Virus record (IMG/VR): IMGVR_UViG_3300042389_000637 | Coordinates: 1 to 44,365 of that record | Direction: 5' to 3' (one strand) | From: a virus | Length of the DNA stretch: 44,365 nt | Shown here: piece by piece, positions 1 to 8,161 of the stretch | Layout of the letters: every line of letters begins with the position of its first letter | How positions within the stretch are numbered: position 1 is the first letter of the stretch | The notes under the pieces: generated by a model | What the model was told of the DNA's origin: nothing | Database searches by the model: none | Seen by the model: the letters and a program-made list of their open reading frames with translations, nothing else | Program-made: the position numbers and the translations under genes

Positions 1-1707
1 CAAGCTACAACAGATTTTCCAAATGTAACTTCTCCGTACACTGCAACAACATTAAATTTAAGAGGAATAACGAGATGGTTTTGGGTAAGAAAATCAACTG
101 GAACACTAAGGTCTAACTGGTTTCCAGCAGGCACTGGTATTACAGCAAGGATCCCACTGTATGCTCCACCTGCTCCAGTAATAACAAATTCTGCACAAAC
201 GCAAAATAGCCTAAGTTGGCACTGGACACAACCTGCACTTACAGCTACTCAAGATGAGCCTACATCGTGGGACTATGCTTTAACTCAAAGCACATCTACG
301 CCATCAAGTTGGACAAATTTAACAACCAGGCCAACTTCAGCTGCCCCTCTTGTTATAGGCTCTTTAACTTCGGGAGTAGATTATTATTTACATGTTAGAG
401 CAAAAAATGACGACAACAGTACGCTTGCTACACCAGTCCTTGGTAGAACAACTTCAAATAAGGTTCCGCCAACAATGGGCACTCCAACCCTATCAGCCGT
501 AGGAGCTTTTGTAGCTGGGCAAAGAAGACTTTCAGTTCCATTTACAGCAGTTAGCGGTTCTGGACCAGCCTATCAAATTTATTGGTATTACAGTTCTACT
601 AAACCGTCAGTGGTATCTACACCAGACGGGTCTGGTACATCAAGCCCAATTTTAGATGAATCTGGCCCGACATCGATTGGTAGATGCTATGCATACATTA
701 GATCTGCTGCCACAACAAGCACTACTGGATCAGTTGCTCCTTCAACAACACTTAGCGATTGGAGTGACGGTGTTTCATTTGACATATCGGGTACAAGAAC
801 ACTAACATATGATGACAACACTACCGATACTACGGCCAGCATGCCAACTAGTCCAGTTAGCGGAACCGATCCCTGGGATGGGTGGGTTACAACAGTATCT
901 GCAACCACCCCAACTAGAACAGGATATACATTTAATGGTTGGAACACATCAACAGATGGAACTTCAGGAACAAATTATGCAGCATCAGCAGCAATTACCT
1001 TAACTTCAAATGTTACCCTCTATGCAAAATGGACTGCCAATACATACACAATAACATATGATGGCAACGGAAATACTTCAGGATCTGTTCCAGATTCTCA
1101 AACTAAAACACATGGCACGAATCTTACTTTAAGAACAAACACGGGCAGTTTAGCAAAAACTGGATTTTCTTTTGGTGGATGGAATACAAATGCAGCAGGC
1201 ACTGGAACAAGTTATACATCAGGTGGTACTTATAGTACTAACGCAGGAGCAACTCTTTATGCTAGATGGACATCAACATTTGTTACTCCACAATGGAATG
1301 GAACTATGCCAACATGGAAAAATACTGGAACTAATGGTGTCTTTAATACAAATGGTTCAAACTTTCAAAGAACATCTACAGCATTAAGATATGGGTGGGA
1401 TAACGGAACGTTTTCATTTAGTGGATCTGTAAGAGGAACTGCTTCTACAGATAGAGGATGGGATTTTTATGTATCTGGAACCGAGCCATCTAGTACAACA
1501 ACAGTTAGAACCCCAACTCATACAAGAGCATATTCTACAACAGCAAATACCAATGCGGTTCATAGCACTAATTTTATATATTATGTTTCACCGACATATA
1601 GCTCTGCTTCTCGTTATGGAAGCATTAGGCCGTACGTATATGGAACAGACAATAATAAATATGTAAGAGGAACCCAGCCAGATGGCACCTGGTCAGCTTC
1701 AATTTAA
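1..1707 (+). CDS. Tail fibre / adhesin-like protein, 5' partial
   Basis: The reading frame is open from the first base, so the start lies outside the window; 568 residues are visible. The N-terminal visible part looks like a fibronectin type III domain (ending DYYLHVRAKNDD). The middle carries two InlB B-type (Flg_new) repeats, recognisable by YTFNGWNTSTDGTSG...TLYAKWT and GFSFGGWNTNAAGTG...TLYARWT. The C-terminus is rich in Ser, Thr, Gly and Tyr. Such beta-rich, Thr-rich domains are usual in phage distal tail fibres and bacterial adhesins, so a receptor-binding role is likely but inferred from domains and from the small virion-type genes that follow. A promoter and a strong SD begin directly after its stop codon. 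Confidence 0.7.
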   Translation, partial: QATTDFPNVTSPYTATTLNLRGITRWFWVRKSTGTLRSNWFPAGTGITARIPLYAPPAPVITNSAQTQNSLSWHWTQPALTATQDEPTSWDYALTQSTSTPSSWTNLTTRPTSAAPLVIGSLTSGVDYYLHVRAKNDDNSTLATPVLGRTTSNKVPPTMGTPTLSAVGAFVAGQRRLSVPFTAVSGSGPAYQIYWYYSSTKPSVVSTPDGSGTSSPILDESGPTSIGRCYAYIRSAATTSTTGSVAPSTTLSDWSDGVSFDISGTRTLTYDDNTTDTTASMPTSPVSGTDPWDGWVTTVSATTPTRTGYTFNGWNTSTDGTSGTNYAASAAITLTSNVTLYAKWTANTYTITYDGNGNTSGSVPDSQTKTHGTNLTLRTNTGSLAKTGFSFGGWNTNAAGTGTSYTSGGTYSTNAGATLYARWTSTFVTPQWNGTMPTWKNTGTNGVFNTNGSNFQRTSTALRYGWDNGTFSFSGSVRGTASTDRGWDFYVSGTEPSSTTTVRTPTHTRAYSTTANTNAVHSTNFIYYVSPTYSSASRYGSIRPYVYGTDNNKYVRGTQPDGTWSASI

Positions 1708-1708
1708 A

Positions 1709-1725
1709 ATGGTATACTATACAAA
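1709..1725 (+). promoter_or_regulatory. Extended -10 promoter for the small gene at 1737
   Basis: TGG-TATACT (hexamer 1713-1718) sits just after the tail-fibre stop. The predicted start near 1725 leaves a 12-base leader that is essentially the SD sequence AAAGGAGG followed by ATG. Confidence 0.55.
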
Positions 1726-1736
1726 GGAGGAAATAA

Positions 1737-1964
1737 ATGAACACAGATCTAACTAATGAAGAAAAGATATTTATTGTTTCGTCTAAGATTCATTTTTTAA
1801 ATGAAACTTTATTTAATTATAACTTAGACCTAGAGTTGCATCAATTTGATGAAAACGTAGACAACGATGAATATTTTACAAACCTAGAACAGTTTAAGAT
1901 TAATGCTGAGGCTAAAAAGGCTGCTTTGCAGACCATGCTAGCAGAGCTAGAATCTTTGAGCTAA
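1737..1964 (+). CDS. Small acidic helical protein, paralogue of the next gene
   Basis: A 75-residue protein with an AAAGGAGG SD seven bases before the ATG. It begins with LTNEEKIFIVSSKI, matching LTNEEKLSIVNQHI of the next gene, and both end in a Lys/Ala-rich helix (NAEAKKAALQTM versus TESKAKRAALVTE). It is predicted mostly helical, with no recognised domain. Its position between tail fibre and another virion-like gene suggests a small tail accessory or chaperone protein; this is inference. Confidence 0.6.
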   Translation: MNTDLTNEEKIFIVSSKIHFLNETLFNYNLDLELHQFDENVDNDEYFTNLEQFKINAEAKKAALQTMLAELESLS

Positions 1965-1970
1965 TAATGA

Positions 1971-1983
1971 TATAATGTGGAAG
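1971..1983 (+). promoter_or_regulatory. -10 box for the gene at 1994
   Basis: A perfect TATAAT at 1971-1976 predicts a start near 1983 and an 11-base leader consisting of AAGGAGGAATAAA before the ATG. Confidence 0.5.
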
Positions 1984-1993
1984 GAGGAATAAA

Positions 1994-2215
1994 ATGACAA
2001 CACTAACAAATGAAGAAAAGCTAAGCATTGTAAACCAGCACATCAAGTCAGTAGACTATAATATTTATGGTCAGGAGCTTGATTTGATTCAGGCTAATGC
2101 AGTGGCAACACCAGATGCTGGACAAATCTCTGCCCTTAATGCTAGAATTACAGAATCAAAAGCTAAAAGAGCAGCCCTCGTTACTGAAAAAAATTCATTA
2201 ACTGAAACAGAGTAA
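1994..2215 (+). CDS. Small helical protein, paralogue of the gene at 1737
   Basis: A 73-residue protein with a strong AAGGAGG SD. It shares the LTNEEK N-terminus and Lys/Ala-rich C-terminal helix with the preceding gene but has diverged in the middle, where an Ala-rich loop (NAVATPDAGQ) appears. It looks like an old tandem duplication. Function unknown; the coiled-coil-like pattern suggests a protein-protein contact role. Confidence 0.6.
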   Translation: MTTLTNEEKLSIVNQHIKSVDYNIYGQELDLIQANAVATPDAGQISALNARITESKAKRAALVTEKNSLTETE

Positions 2216-2225
2216 GGATATAAAA

Positions 2226-2399
2226 ATGGCAGATAAAGCCGAATTAATTATAACTGCTTTGCAACAAAGAATTGGTGAGATCGTCTCAAACTATGAGACT
2301 CAAATTGCTATTCTTCGTGCAGAGATTACAGCTATTATGCAGGAAAAGCAAGAAAAAGAAGAAGCGGTAAAAGAATACGAAAATTCTTTGCCTATATAA
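2226..2399 (+). CDS. Tiny coiled-coil protein (57 aa)
   Basis: It opens at ATG 2226, ten bases after the preceding stop, with an AAGGA SD. The product is almost all helix, with a heptad-like stretch (EIVSNYETQIAILRAEITAI) followed by a Glu/Lys-rich segment. It resembles the two preceding proteins in size and character but has no clear sequence identity to them. It was found by reading the gap between longer frames. Function unknown. Confidence 0.55.
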   Translation: MADKAELIITALQQRIGEIVSNYETQIAILRAEITAIMQEKQEKEEAVKEYENSLPI

Positions 2400-2410
2400 G
2401 GAGATAAACA

Positions 2411-2848
2411 ATGGCAACAAATTCATTTATACCAGTTACATTTAACGACGGGGAGCCACTAGATCCTACAAAGTTAAATAAGCTGGTTGATAATATAAAT
2501 AATATATATCAGTCTAATGCCATATCCTTATCTAACTCATCAACAGGAACAGCTCCTCAAGTTCCCGTTATATTTACATTTAGACATAAGTTTGAAAATG
2601 TAGCTGCTGGAAAGCCACAGAGCACTGTTTTTAATTTTGGTGATAAGTTTACTCAGGCTGAGCTATCCGCAAGCAAAGTATACGTTTCTACAGGAATAAA
2701 GGCTTCTATAAACGATAAAGATGTTATAACCGCAAGCGTAGGTGGAGTTAATACAGGAAGCCCAACGCTATTTGTTAATTTTAGTGGAGACAAAACCCGC
2801 ACCATATATGTAGATGTAATAGCAATCTGCATGAGGGATATCATTTAG
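2411..2848 (+). CDS. Virion-associated protein, probably tail or fibre related
   Basis: A 145-residue protein with SD AAGGAGA. The N-terminal motif FNDGEPLDPTKLNKLVDNIN is of the 'dGe.Ld..kLN.L..ni' type often found at the start of phage tail-fibre, neck or baseplate accessory proteins. The remainder is beta-rich (VYVSTGIKASIND...RTIYVDVIAI), consistent with a small jelly-roll or sandwich fold. It is the last gene of the structural block before a terminator. The structural role is inferred from motif and context. Confidence 0.6.
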   Translation: MATNSFIPVTFNDGEPLDPTKLNKLVDNINNIYQSNAISLSNSSTGTAPQVPVIFTFRHKFENVAAGKPQSTVFNFGDKFTQAELSASKVYVSTGIKASINDKDVITASVGGVNTGSPTLFVNFSGDKTRTIYVDVIAICMRDII

Positions 2849-2853
2849 ATCCC

Positions 2854-2892
2854 TTGACAAGCCCAACAAATATGTTACAATTACTGTAACAT
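2854..2892 (+). promoter_or_regulatory. Promoter overlapped by a perfect 7-7-7 palindrome
   Basis: TTGACA (2854-2859), a 16-base spacer and TACAAT (2876-2881) form a sigma-70-type promoter. The perfect inverted repeat ATGTTAC / GTAACAT (2872-2878 and 2886-2892, 7-base centre) covers the -10 and the predicted start, so it could be an operator. A terminator-like hairpin follows immediately downstream. Confidence 0.5.
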
Positions 2893-2893
2893 C

Positions 2894-2918
2894 AAAGTCA
2901 CGTACCCGTGACTTTTTT
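2894..2918 (+). terminator. Intrinsic terminator
   Basis: The stem AAAGTCACG / CGTGACTTT (9 bp, no mismatch) has a TACC loop and continues into a run of Ts. It closes the structural block, or attenuates the promoter just upstream. Confidence 0.75.
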
Positions 2919-2935
2919 ACATATTAAGGTAGAAA

Positions 2936-3736
2936 ATGAGCAACGATTTAAAATGGATGATTTCATCCGACCAGCAATTTCCATATCAAGATGATAAGAT
3001 GATTGCCCTATGGTTTAAAGTAATGAAATGGTTTAAGCCAGACGTTGTGGACTACCTTGGTGATACAGATGATCAGGCTTGCTACAGCAAGTACACAGAA
3101 GGCAAATCAGCAGAGTTCTTAAATTACCATAAGAATGATAGCAAAGATCTTATTGTTCCTATGATGCGACATGAAGCAAAAGGAGCAAGAGATTTTTATG
3201 CCAAGACAAGAGAGATGCTCCCTGATGCCCAGCTATTTTCAGCCTTAGGCAATCACGACATTAGAGTGTTTAATTATGTAGACGCAAAGTTACCAGAGTA
3301 TATATCTGAGGTAACACCAGAGTCTATGTGGAGCCTAGATTCATTGGGCTATGAATACATTTATTACAACGAACTTCCTAGACGACGCTTTGGAGATATT
3401 CACGTACACCATGGACTTTCAATTGCAGCAGGCGGTGCAGTAAGAAAAGATATGGAAGATCTACAGATATCATTAATCCGTGGACACTCACATAGAATTG
3501 CTTCACATATGGTAACATATGAACTTAGAAACAACGGAGAAGGCGAGACACTTCGTGGCTATGAAATTGGACATATGTGTGATGAGAAGAGTGACGGAAT
3601 GAAGTATAGCCAACACCACGACTGGCAAAAAGGATTTGCTGTAGCGCATATCGTAAATGACTATCCACATATTCAAATGATTCACGTATCTCCTGACTAC
3701 TCATGTGTAGTAGACGGAAAGGTATTTACTCTATAA
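2936..3736 (+). CDS. Calcineurin-like metallophosphoesterase
   Basis: A 266-residue protein with family metal-binding motifs in order: YLGDTDD (around residue 41), LGNHD (around 103), HVHHG (around 157) and GHSHR (around 183). The usual N-terminal DxH motif is represented by SSDQQFP. Such enzymes hydrolyse phosphomonoesters or diesters with two bound metals; phage members act on DNA ends, cyclic nucleotides or nucleotides, and the substrate here is unknown. It opens the block that leads into replication genes. ATG 2936 follows AAGGTAGAAA. The stop overlaps the next ATG (TAATG). Confidence 0.8.
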   Translation: MSNDLKWMISSDQQFPYQDDKMIALWFKVMKWFKPDVVDYLGDTDDQACYSKYTEGKSAEFLNYHKNDSKDLIVPMMRHEAKGARDFYAKTREMLPDAQLFSALGNHDIRVFNYVDAKLPEYISEVTPESMWSLDSLGYEYIYYNELPRRRFGDIHVHHGLSIAAGGAVRKDMEDLQISLIRGHSHRIASHMVTYELRNNGEGETLRGYEIGHMCDEKSDGMKYSQHHDWQKGFAVAHIVNDYPHIQMIHVSPDYSCVVDGKVFTL

Positions 3737-3921
3737 TGTGGTGCGGTAAATGTAGTGGACGGGTTTTTATAGATAGAGTATTTTCTCAAAAACTACATAT
3801 GGAGTTATTTTGTATCATGTGCGGCAGACGCTGGATGTGCAATAAGGAGACGAGTGCTTTTGGAAAATGGCTAGACAAAAAAGAAACAACAAACTCAAAA
3901 AGATACGGTATTTCTTCTTAA
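3736..3921 (+). CDS. Small zinc-ribbon-like protein
   Basis: A 61-residue protein starting at the ATG that shares a base with the preceding stop (TAATG). An upstream in-frame ATG at 3703 lies inside the phosphoesterase and is less likely. Cysteine pairs C-G-K-C and C-I-M-C, plus a further Cys, suggest one zinc site. The gene overlaps the next one by 55 bases. No function recognised. Confidence 0.5.
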   Translation: MWCGKCSGRVFIDRVFSQKLHMELFCIMCGRRWMCNKETSAFGKWLDKKETTNSKRYGISS

Positions 3922-4349
3922 ACGATAAGATACACAAAGTAATTAAATCATCTAGATCAAAGGATGAAATAGTTGCTTGGTGCTACCCAGATAAAAAAAG
4001 AGTTATGTATTCATACTCACAGGTTGAAAAGTACATGGGTAAAGCTTACGGGATGAAAGAAGTATCTGGTTTGTTAAATAAGCATACCGTAACTCTGCAT
4101 GACTATATTTTGGAGGGCAAGATAAAGGCTCCTCAAAAAATATATCCAATAGGTGATCCAGAAAACAAAAATTGGTCTAAGTATATGTTTTGTGAAAAAG
4201 ATATATTAGATCTTCATGAGTTTATATTAGATTCAGGACACTCTGGCAATGTTCCTTCAAGAACAGAATTATTGGGGCTTCTCAAACACAACATTATATT
4301 GTATACTAAGACAGACAGCGGGTTCATACCAGTCTGGAAGGCGGAGTAA
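3867..4349 (+). CDS. Putative DNA-binding protein (excisionase/MerR-like helix-turn-helix)
   Basis: A 160-residue basic N-terminus (MARQKRNNKLKKIR) is followed by two segments that look like winged-helix units: YSYSQVEKYMGKAYGMKEVS and VPSRTELLGLLKHNI. The 'set up the helix, then a Tyr/Phe-rich wing' pattern recalls MerR/excisionase-type domains, but no diagnostic residues prove this. It is embedded in a translationally coupled run leading to the helicase, so a role in replication initiation or regulation is plausible. The start is uncertain because it overlaps the upstream gene. Confidence 0.5.
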   Translation: MARQKRNNKLKKIRYFFLNDKIHKVIKSSRSKDEIVAWCYPDKKRVMYSYSQVEKYMGKAYGMKEVSGLLNKHTVTLHDYILEGKIKAPQKIYPIGDPENKNWSKYMFCEKDILDLHEFILDSGHSGNVPSRTELLGLLKHNIILYTKTDSGFIPVWKAE

Positions 4350-4459
4350 TGGCAAGCAGCAGGATTGTAATTTGCCCAACTTGTAATAAAGAACTAGAAG
4401 TCAGATCAGATTTTGCACACATAACATTATCTAACCACATAAAGAAGGAGCATAAATGA
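4349..4459 (+). CDS. Miniature C2H2-type zinc-finger protein (36 aa)
   Basis: ATG shares a base with the previous stop (TAATG) and its own stop overlaps the next ATG (ATGA). The product has C-P-T-C near residue 9 and H-I-K-K-E-H at the end, i.e. C-x2-C ... H-x4-H, as in classical zinc fingers. The double stop/start overlap strongly supports translation. Such single-finger peptides usually bind nucleic acid; target unknown. Confidence 0.6.
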   Translation: MASSRIVICPTCNKELEVRSDFAHITLSNHIKKEHK

Positions 4460-4659
4460 CAACGAGAGTTAAGGTGGACCTATCTTTTACAAGAAACTTA
4501 GGTAACTACGAAAGCATTAAAATTGGCGTAGGCGTTGAAGATGATCTCCGAGATGGAGAAAATGTAGATACGGCTACTGAGAGAGTTTATAAGTTTGTTG
4601 AAGACAAGCTTATTGAAAAGACTCGTGAGGTGGAAGAAGAATTAAAGCGTGGCAAGTGA
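4456..4659 (+). CDS. Conserved-looking small protein, replication block
   Basis: A 67-residue protein with a beta-rich first half (VKVDLSFTRNLGNYESIKIG) and a helical, highly charged second half. It is coupled to neighbours on both sides: ATGA start and an 11-base overlap with the next gene. It lies just before a loader candidate and the helicase. No family assigned; a small OB-like or accessory replication protein is possible but unproven. Confidence 0.55.
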   Translation: MTTRVKVDLSFTRNLGNYESIKIGVGVEDDLRDGENVDTATERVYKFVEDKLIEKTREVEEELKRGK

Positions 4660-4966
4660 GAAAGAACCGTACGTACTAATTGGCTTGTATTTATCTTTGT
4701 ATAAAGAAAAGTATAATAAGTCTCTTACCGTTAATAGGTTTAGAGAAAAATGGGCTATGAATGACGTTATTGAAAGCGTAGGCTTTGAACGTGCTAAAGA
4801 ACTTTTAATATATTATTTTGCTACCAACAAGCAAGGTCATCCATTAAACTTTTTCTATAACAACTTTGACAGAATTGATTCATTAAACAAAGAAATTAAA
4901 AAGGACAAGATTAACCGAAGCATCCTTTTGGGTGAGACGAAGAAGATGGTGGAGGGCGAAGAGTGA
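4649..4966 (+). CDS. Putative helicase loader / replication accessory protein
   Basis: A 105-residue, predicted all-helical protein starting at GTG inside the preceding gene and ending in a GTGA overlap with the helicase gene. Tight coupling directly upstream of a DnaB-type helicase is the typical position of a phage helicase loader. The segment KQGHPLNFFYNNFDRI resembles the small DnaB-binding domains of loaders only in general character. Function is inferred mainly from position. Confidence 0.45.
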   Translation: MASEKEPYVLIGLYLSLYKEKYNKSLTVNRFREKWAMNDVIESVGFERAKELLIYYFATNKQGHPLNFFYNNFDRIDSLNKEIKKDKINRSILLGETKKMVEGEE

Positions 4967-6228
4967 ATACAGAAGCAACATTAATCTCTGCTGTATGTAA
5001 GAATAAAGATATCAGCACACTATTGGCGGACAACGTAGACGAGCTCTTTACATCACATAGAGACATTTGGGAAAGCTTAAAAGGATACTACTATAAGTTT
5101 AAAGCAGTTCCAGAGGTTGGAGTCTTAATTGAAAGACATAAAGATTTTGAGCCAGTAGAAACAAAGGCAGAAACTGGATACTACTTAGACATGCTTAAGA
5201 ATGAATTTATTTCAAATAAGCTTAAGTCTATTATTATTAAAGGTGGATCTTCACTTAAAGAAGATGCTGCATCAAGAGTTCTTGCACAAATGCAAAGCGA
5301 TCTTGCCAACCTAAGCAGGTTTACAAACAACGTTCGTGACTTAGATATTATTGATGTTGAAAATGCTGCAAGACATTATGAGGCAGTAAAAGAGCGTTCA
5401 TCCGTAATGGGTGGTGCGCCAGGAATCCTAACTGGGTTTAGCGCTATTGATAAAGCTTATCCAACTGGAATGGCCCCAGGACATCTTATTGTCGCTATTG
5501 GCTGGCCAGGACGTGGTAAGACATGGTTTACATCATACCTAGCCTGCAAGGCTTGGGAGCAAGGCTTTAAGCCAATGATCGTGTCTCTTGAAATGTCTCC
5601 AGAAAATATGCGTGACCGTATTTTTACTATGCTCGGCTCTGGTATATTTAAAGCAAGTGATTTGTCAAAGGGAGATATTAATATTGATGACTTCCGATCA
5701 TGGGGTAATAAAAAGTTTGAGGGCAAGAATAGTTTTGTGCTTATTTCAAATGAAGGTGCTGCAGAAGTTACTCCAGCAACTATTCAAGGAAAGATTGACC
5801 AGCATAAGCCTGACCTAGTTATCCTTGATTACCATCAATTATTTAATGATAATAAGAGATCTAATTCTGAAGTTGAACGAAATCGAAATGTGTCTCGTGA
5901 GTTTAAGATGCTTGCTGTGTCAAACAATATTCCTATTATTGACATCACAGCAGCAACAGCTGACGATGTTTCAGATCAAGACAATCCACCTATGATGAGT
6001 CAGGTTGCTTGGTCTAAAGCAATTGAATATGATGCTGATATGGCAATGGCAGTTCATAGATATCCTCAGAGTAATATGATTGAGATCGTATCTAGAAAGA
6101 ATAGACACGGGCACGACTTTAATTTCTATCTAGACTGGGATATCAACCGTGGTATCGTCAAGGAAATTTACGAAAATCCATTTGAGAATGAATCACAAAC
6201 AGATAAAAAGATTCCAAGTAAAGGTTGA
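4963..6228 (+). CDS. dnaB: Replicative DNA helicase, DnaB family
   Basis: A 421-residue hexameric-type 5'-3' helicase with an N-terminal helical domain (about 1-130) and a RecA-like core. Walker A is GWPGRGKTWF at about residues 179-188, motif H1a/2 is MIVSLEMSPENM, and Walker B is LVILDYHQLF at about residue 283. The C-terminal part keeps the Arg-rich ATP-contact region (VSRKNRHGHDFNFYLDWD). GTG start overlaps the preceding stop (GTGA). Together with the separate primase downstream it forms the phage primosome. Length is near the usual phage DnaB size. Confidence 0.9.
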   Translation: MNTEATLISAVCKNKDISTLLADNVDELFTSHRDIWESLKGYYYKFKAVPEVGVLIERHKDFEPVETKAETGYYLDMLKNEFISNKLKSIIIKGGSSLKEDAASRVLAQMQSDLANLSRFTNNVRDLDIIDVENAARHYEAVKERSSVMGGAPGILTGFSAIDKAYPTGMAPGHLIVAIGWPGRGKTWFTSYLACKAWEQGFKPMIVSLEMSPENMRDRIFTMLGSGIFKASDLSKGDINIDDFRSWGNKKFEGKNSFVLISNEGAAEVTPATIQGKIDQHKPDLVILDYHQLFNDNKRSNSEVERNRNVSREFKMLAVSNNIPIIDITAATADDVSDQDNPPMMSQVAWSKAIEYDADMAMAVHRYPQSNMIEIVSRKNRHGHDFNFYLDWDINRGIVKEIYENPFENESQTDKKIPSKG

Positions 6229-6487
6229 GTTTCAAGATGATTCTGGTATTCCAAGACTAAGATATCAATATGAAAGCATGCTAACGCATGATATGAGGAG
6301 TAAAGGATATGTCAGAGTTCTTGACATAGACACCAACTTTTCGGTACAATTTGACGGAGAAACCTGGGTGTTCTTAATGACACTCTATGGAGTATATGTA
6401 GGAAAGAAGAAGGCATGGCTATCAGAGGGCATAACGCAAGGAAAGTTGATTCCACGCAGTATGCGCCAAACCATATCAAGTCAGTAA
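6188..6487 (+). CDS. Small hypothetical protein between helicase and primase
   Basis: A 99-residue protein if translated from ATG 6188, inside the 3' end of the helicase gene; an earlier in-frame ATG at 6149 is possible but overlaps more. Beta-rich sequence with motif SKGYVRVLDIDTNFSVQFDGETW. Its 3' end overlaps the primase gene by 73 bases. This position suggests a replication accessory role. No family recognised. Confidence 0.5.
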   Translation: MNHKQIKRFQVKVEFQDDSGIPRLRYQYESMLTHDMRSKGYVRVLDIDTNFSVQFDGETWVFLMTLYGVYVGKKKAWLSEGITQGKLIPRSMRQTISSQ

Positions 6488-7410
6488 TTAAATCTTTAGG
6501 ATTAGATATTGTGGCGGAACCAGGCAATGAGGTTATGTTTTACTGCCCATTTCATTCTAATAGACATACCGCTTCATGCTGCATAAATAAATCCTCTGGT
6601 GTATGGCTATGCTTTAACCCTTCATGCGGAGAGTCTGGAACTCTAATTGAATTAGTTAGAAGAGTTTTGCATAAGAATGACTTTGAAGCAATGAGATTTA
6701 TTGCTGCAGAAGAAACAGCTATACTGAATAACTTTGATGAAGTAATGGCAGGAATATTTGAAGAGAAACCAGACTTTGAAGAGTTCTCTCAAGATACTTT
6801 AAATAGATTACATGCAGACCTTGCGGGCAATAAAGACGCAAGAGACTACCTTGAATCTAGAGGTATCAATGAAGAGTCCATGAAACATTTTAATCTTGGA
6901 TATTCACCATCAATGAATATGGTTACTACACCAGTGCATAGTCCAGACGGCACCCCTATAGGATTGGTGGGAAGATCAATTGAAGGAAAGTCTTTTAAGA
7001 ATAGCACCAACCTTCCTAAAAGCAAAACATTATTTAATGTGCATCGTGCAAAAAGAATTGGTAACCATGTAATTATTGTTGAGTCTAACTTTGATGCAAT
7101 TAGAATACATCAGGCTGGTTTCCCTAATGTGGTAGCAGTACTAGGTGGTATATTATCTACAGAACAACACAAACTTTTAAATAGATATTTTAATAAAATA
7201 ACAGTAATGACAGACTCAGATTTGGCTGGCAGGGAATTAGGACTAAGCATAGCCAATAGATTAAAGAATAAAGACCTCTTGTGGGCTTCTTATGAATATG
7301 GTAAGATATACCCACATGATGCAAAAGATGCAGGCGATATGACCGATGAGGAAATTAAAGCTTGTATTGTAAACGCAGTATCTGATATAGAATACAGATC
7401 CTGGGCTTAA
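6415..7410 (+). CDS. DNA primase, DnaG-like (zinc finger plus TOPRIM)
   Basis: A 331-residue primase making RNA primers for lagging-strand synthesis. The CHC2-type zinc finger is visible as C-P-F-H (about residue 43) followed by Cys residues in WLCFNPSCGESG. The catalytic TOPRIM domain shows VESNFDAI (about residue 221) and the metal motif TDSDLAGREL (about 265). It is shorter than cellular DnaG and lacks a C-terminal helicase-binding domain. SD AAGAAGG precedes ATG 6415. A new promoter follows its stop directly. Confidence 0.88.
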   Translation: MAIRGHNARKVDSTQYAPNHIKSVIKSLGLDIVAEPGNEVMFYCPFHSNRHTASCCINKSSGVWLCFNPSCGESGTLIELVRRVLHKNDFEAMRFIAAEETAILNNFDEVMAGIFEEKPDFEEFSQDTLNRLHADLAGNKDARDYLESRGINEESMKHFNLGYSPSMNMVTTPVHSPDGTPIGLVGRSIEGKSFKNSTNLPKSKTLFNVHRAKRIGNHVIIVESNFDAIRIHQAGFPNVVAVLGGILSTEQHKLLNRYFNKITVMTDSDLAGRELGLSIANRLKNKDLLWASYEYGKIYPHDAKDAGDMTDEEIKACIVNAVSDIEYRSWA

Positions 7411-7445
7411 TGCTATAATAGTAATACAGATGGATTTATACCATC
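7411..7445 (+). promoter_or_regulatory. Extended -10 promoter with 5' stem-loop for the gp32-like gene
   Basis: TGC-TATAAT (hexamer 7414-7419) predicts a start near 7426. Three bases in, GATGG (7429-7433) can pair with CCATC (7441-7445) around a 7-base loop. SD AAGGAG follows near 7457. No clear -35 box, as is usual for extended -10 promoters. Confidence 0.6.
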
Positions 7446-7467
7446 AACTACATACAAGGAGAAAAAT

Positions 7468-8136
7468 ATGGGAATTGTTAAAGGTTTAAAAGGATTAAAT
7501 CAAGTTATGGACAAGCCGCAAGCTTCAAGCGGAGATGGAACCAAGGGTCGCTGGGTAAAGCTAGAAGACGGTGAGAGCGTAAAGATTCGTTTCTTGCAAG
7601 AATTAGATCCAGATTCACCAACATACAATGAAAAGATGGGTCTAGGATTTATTGCTGTAGAGCACACTAATCCAAAAGATTACCGTCGCAAGGCGCTATG
7701 CTCAATGGATGACCAAGGTAAGTGCTATGGTTGCGAGCAACACCGCAAGGACTACAAGGCAGGATGGAAGGGTCGTTCACGACTTTACATTAATGTTCTT
7801 GTTGACGACGGCAAGGAAGATCCATACGTTGGAATCCTTTCACAGGGTTCAAGCGGAAAGACAGTAACTCCTACTCTTATTGAGTATGCAGGCGAAATGG
7901 GAAGCATTAGTAATCTAATGTGGCGCATTAAGCGAACTGGCACAAAAACAGACACAAGTTATACAATTATTCCACTTGCTAAGGATGAAACACCATTCGA
8001 TTCAAGTTCTCTTGAGCTTTTTAAGCTTGAAGAGACAGCCGTACGTGATATGCCATACACAGAGCAAGAGTCATTCTTTGCTGGTGAAAATGGTCACGGC
8101 GAAGAGTCTTCTGCTTCTAGCAGCGTAGACTGGTAA
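7468..8136 (+). CDS. gp32-like single-stranded DNA-binding protein
   Basis: A 222-residue protein with the layout of T4-type SSB: a basic N-terminus, the opening strand RWVKLEDGESVKIRFLQEL, a Cys-containing loop (C-S-M-D...C-Y-G-C) that likely binds zinc, and an acidic, Ser-rich C-terminal tail ending SSVDW used to recruit partners. It has its own extended -10 promoter, expected for a protein needed in large amounts. It is flanked by primase and polymerase. A second, unrelated SSB is encoded at 13487. Confidence 0.75.
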   Translation: MGIVKGLKGLNQVMDKPQASSGDGTKGRWVKLEDGESVKIRFLQELDPDSPTYNEKMGLGFIAVEHTNPKDYRRKALCSMDDQGKCYGCEQHRKDYKAGWKGRSRLYINVLVDDGKEDPYVGILSQGSSGKTVTPTLIEYAGEMGSISNLMWRIKRTGTKTDTSYTIIPLAKDETPFDSSSLELFKLEETAVRDMPYTEQESFFAGENGHGEESSASSSVDW

Positions 8137-8161
8137 CAGGTTAAGAAGGCGGAGAATTAAG

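Noticed and set aside
2872-2892. Palindrome as a phage attachment site
   Set aside because: No integrase was seen in the window and the palindrome sits on a promoter, which fits an operator better.
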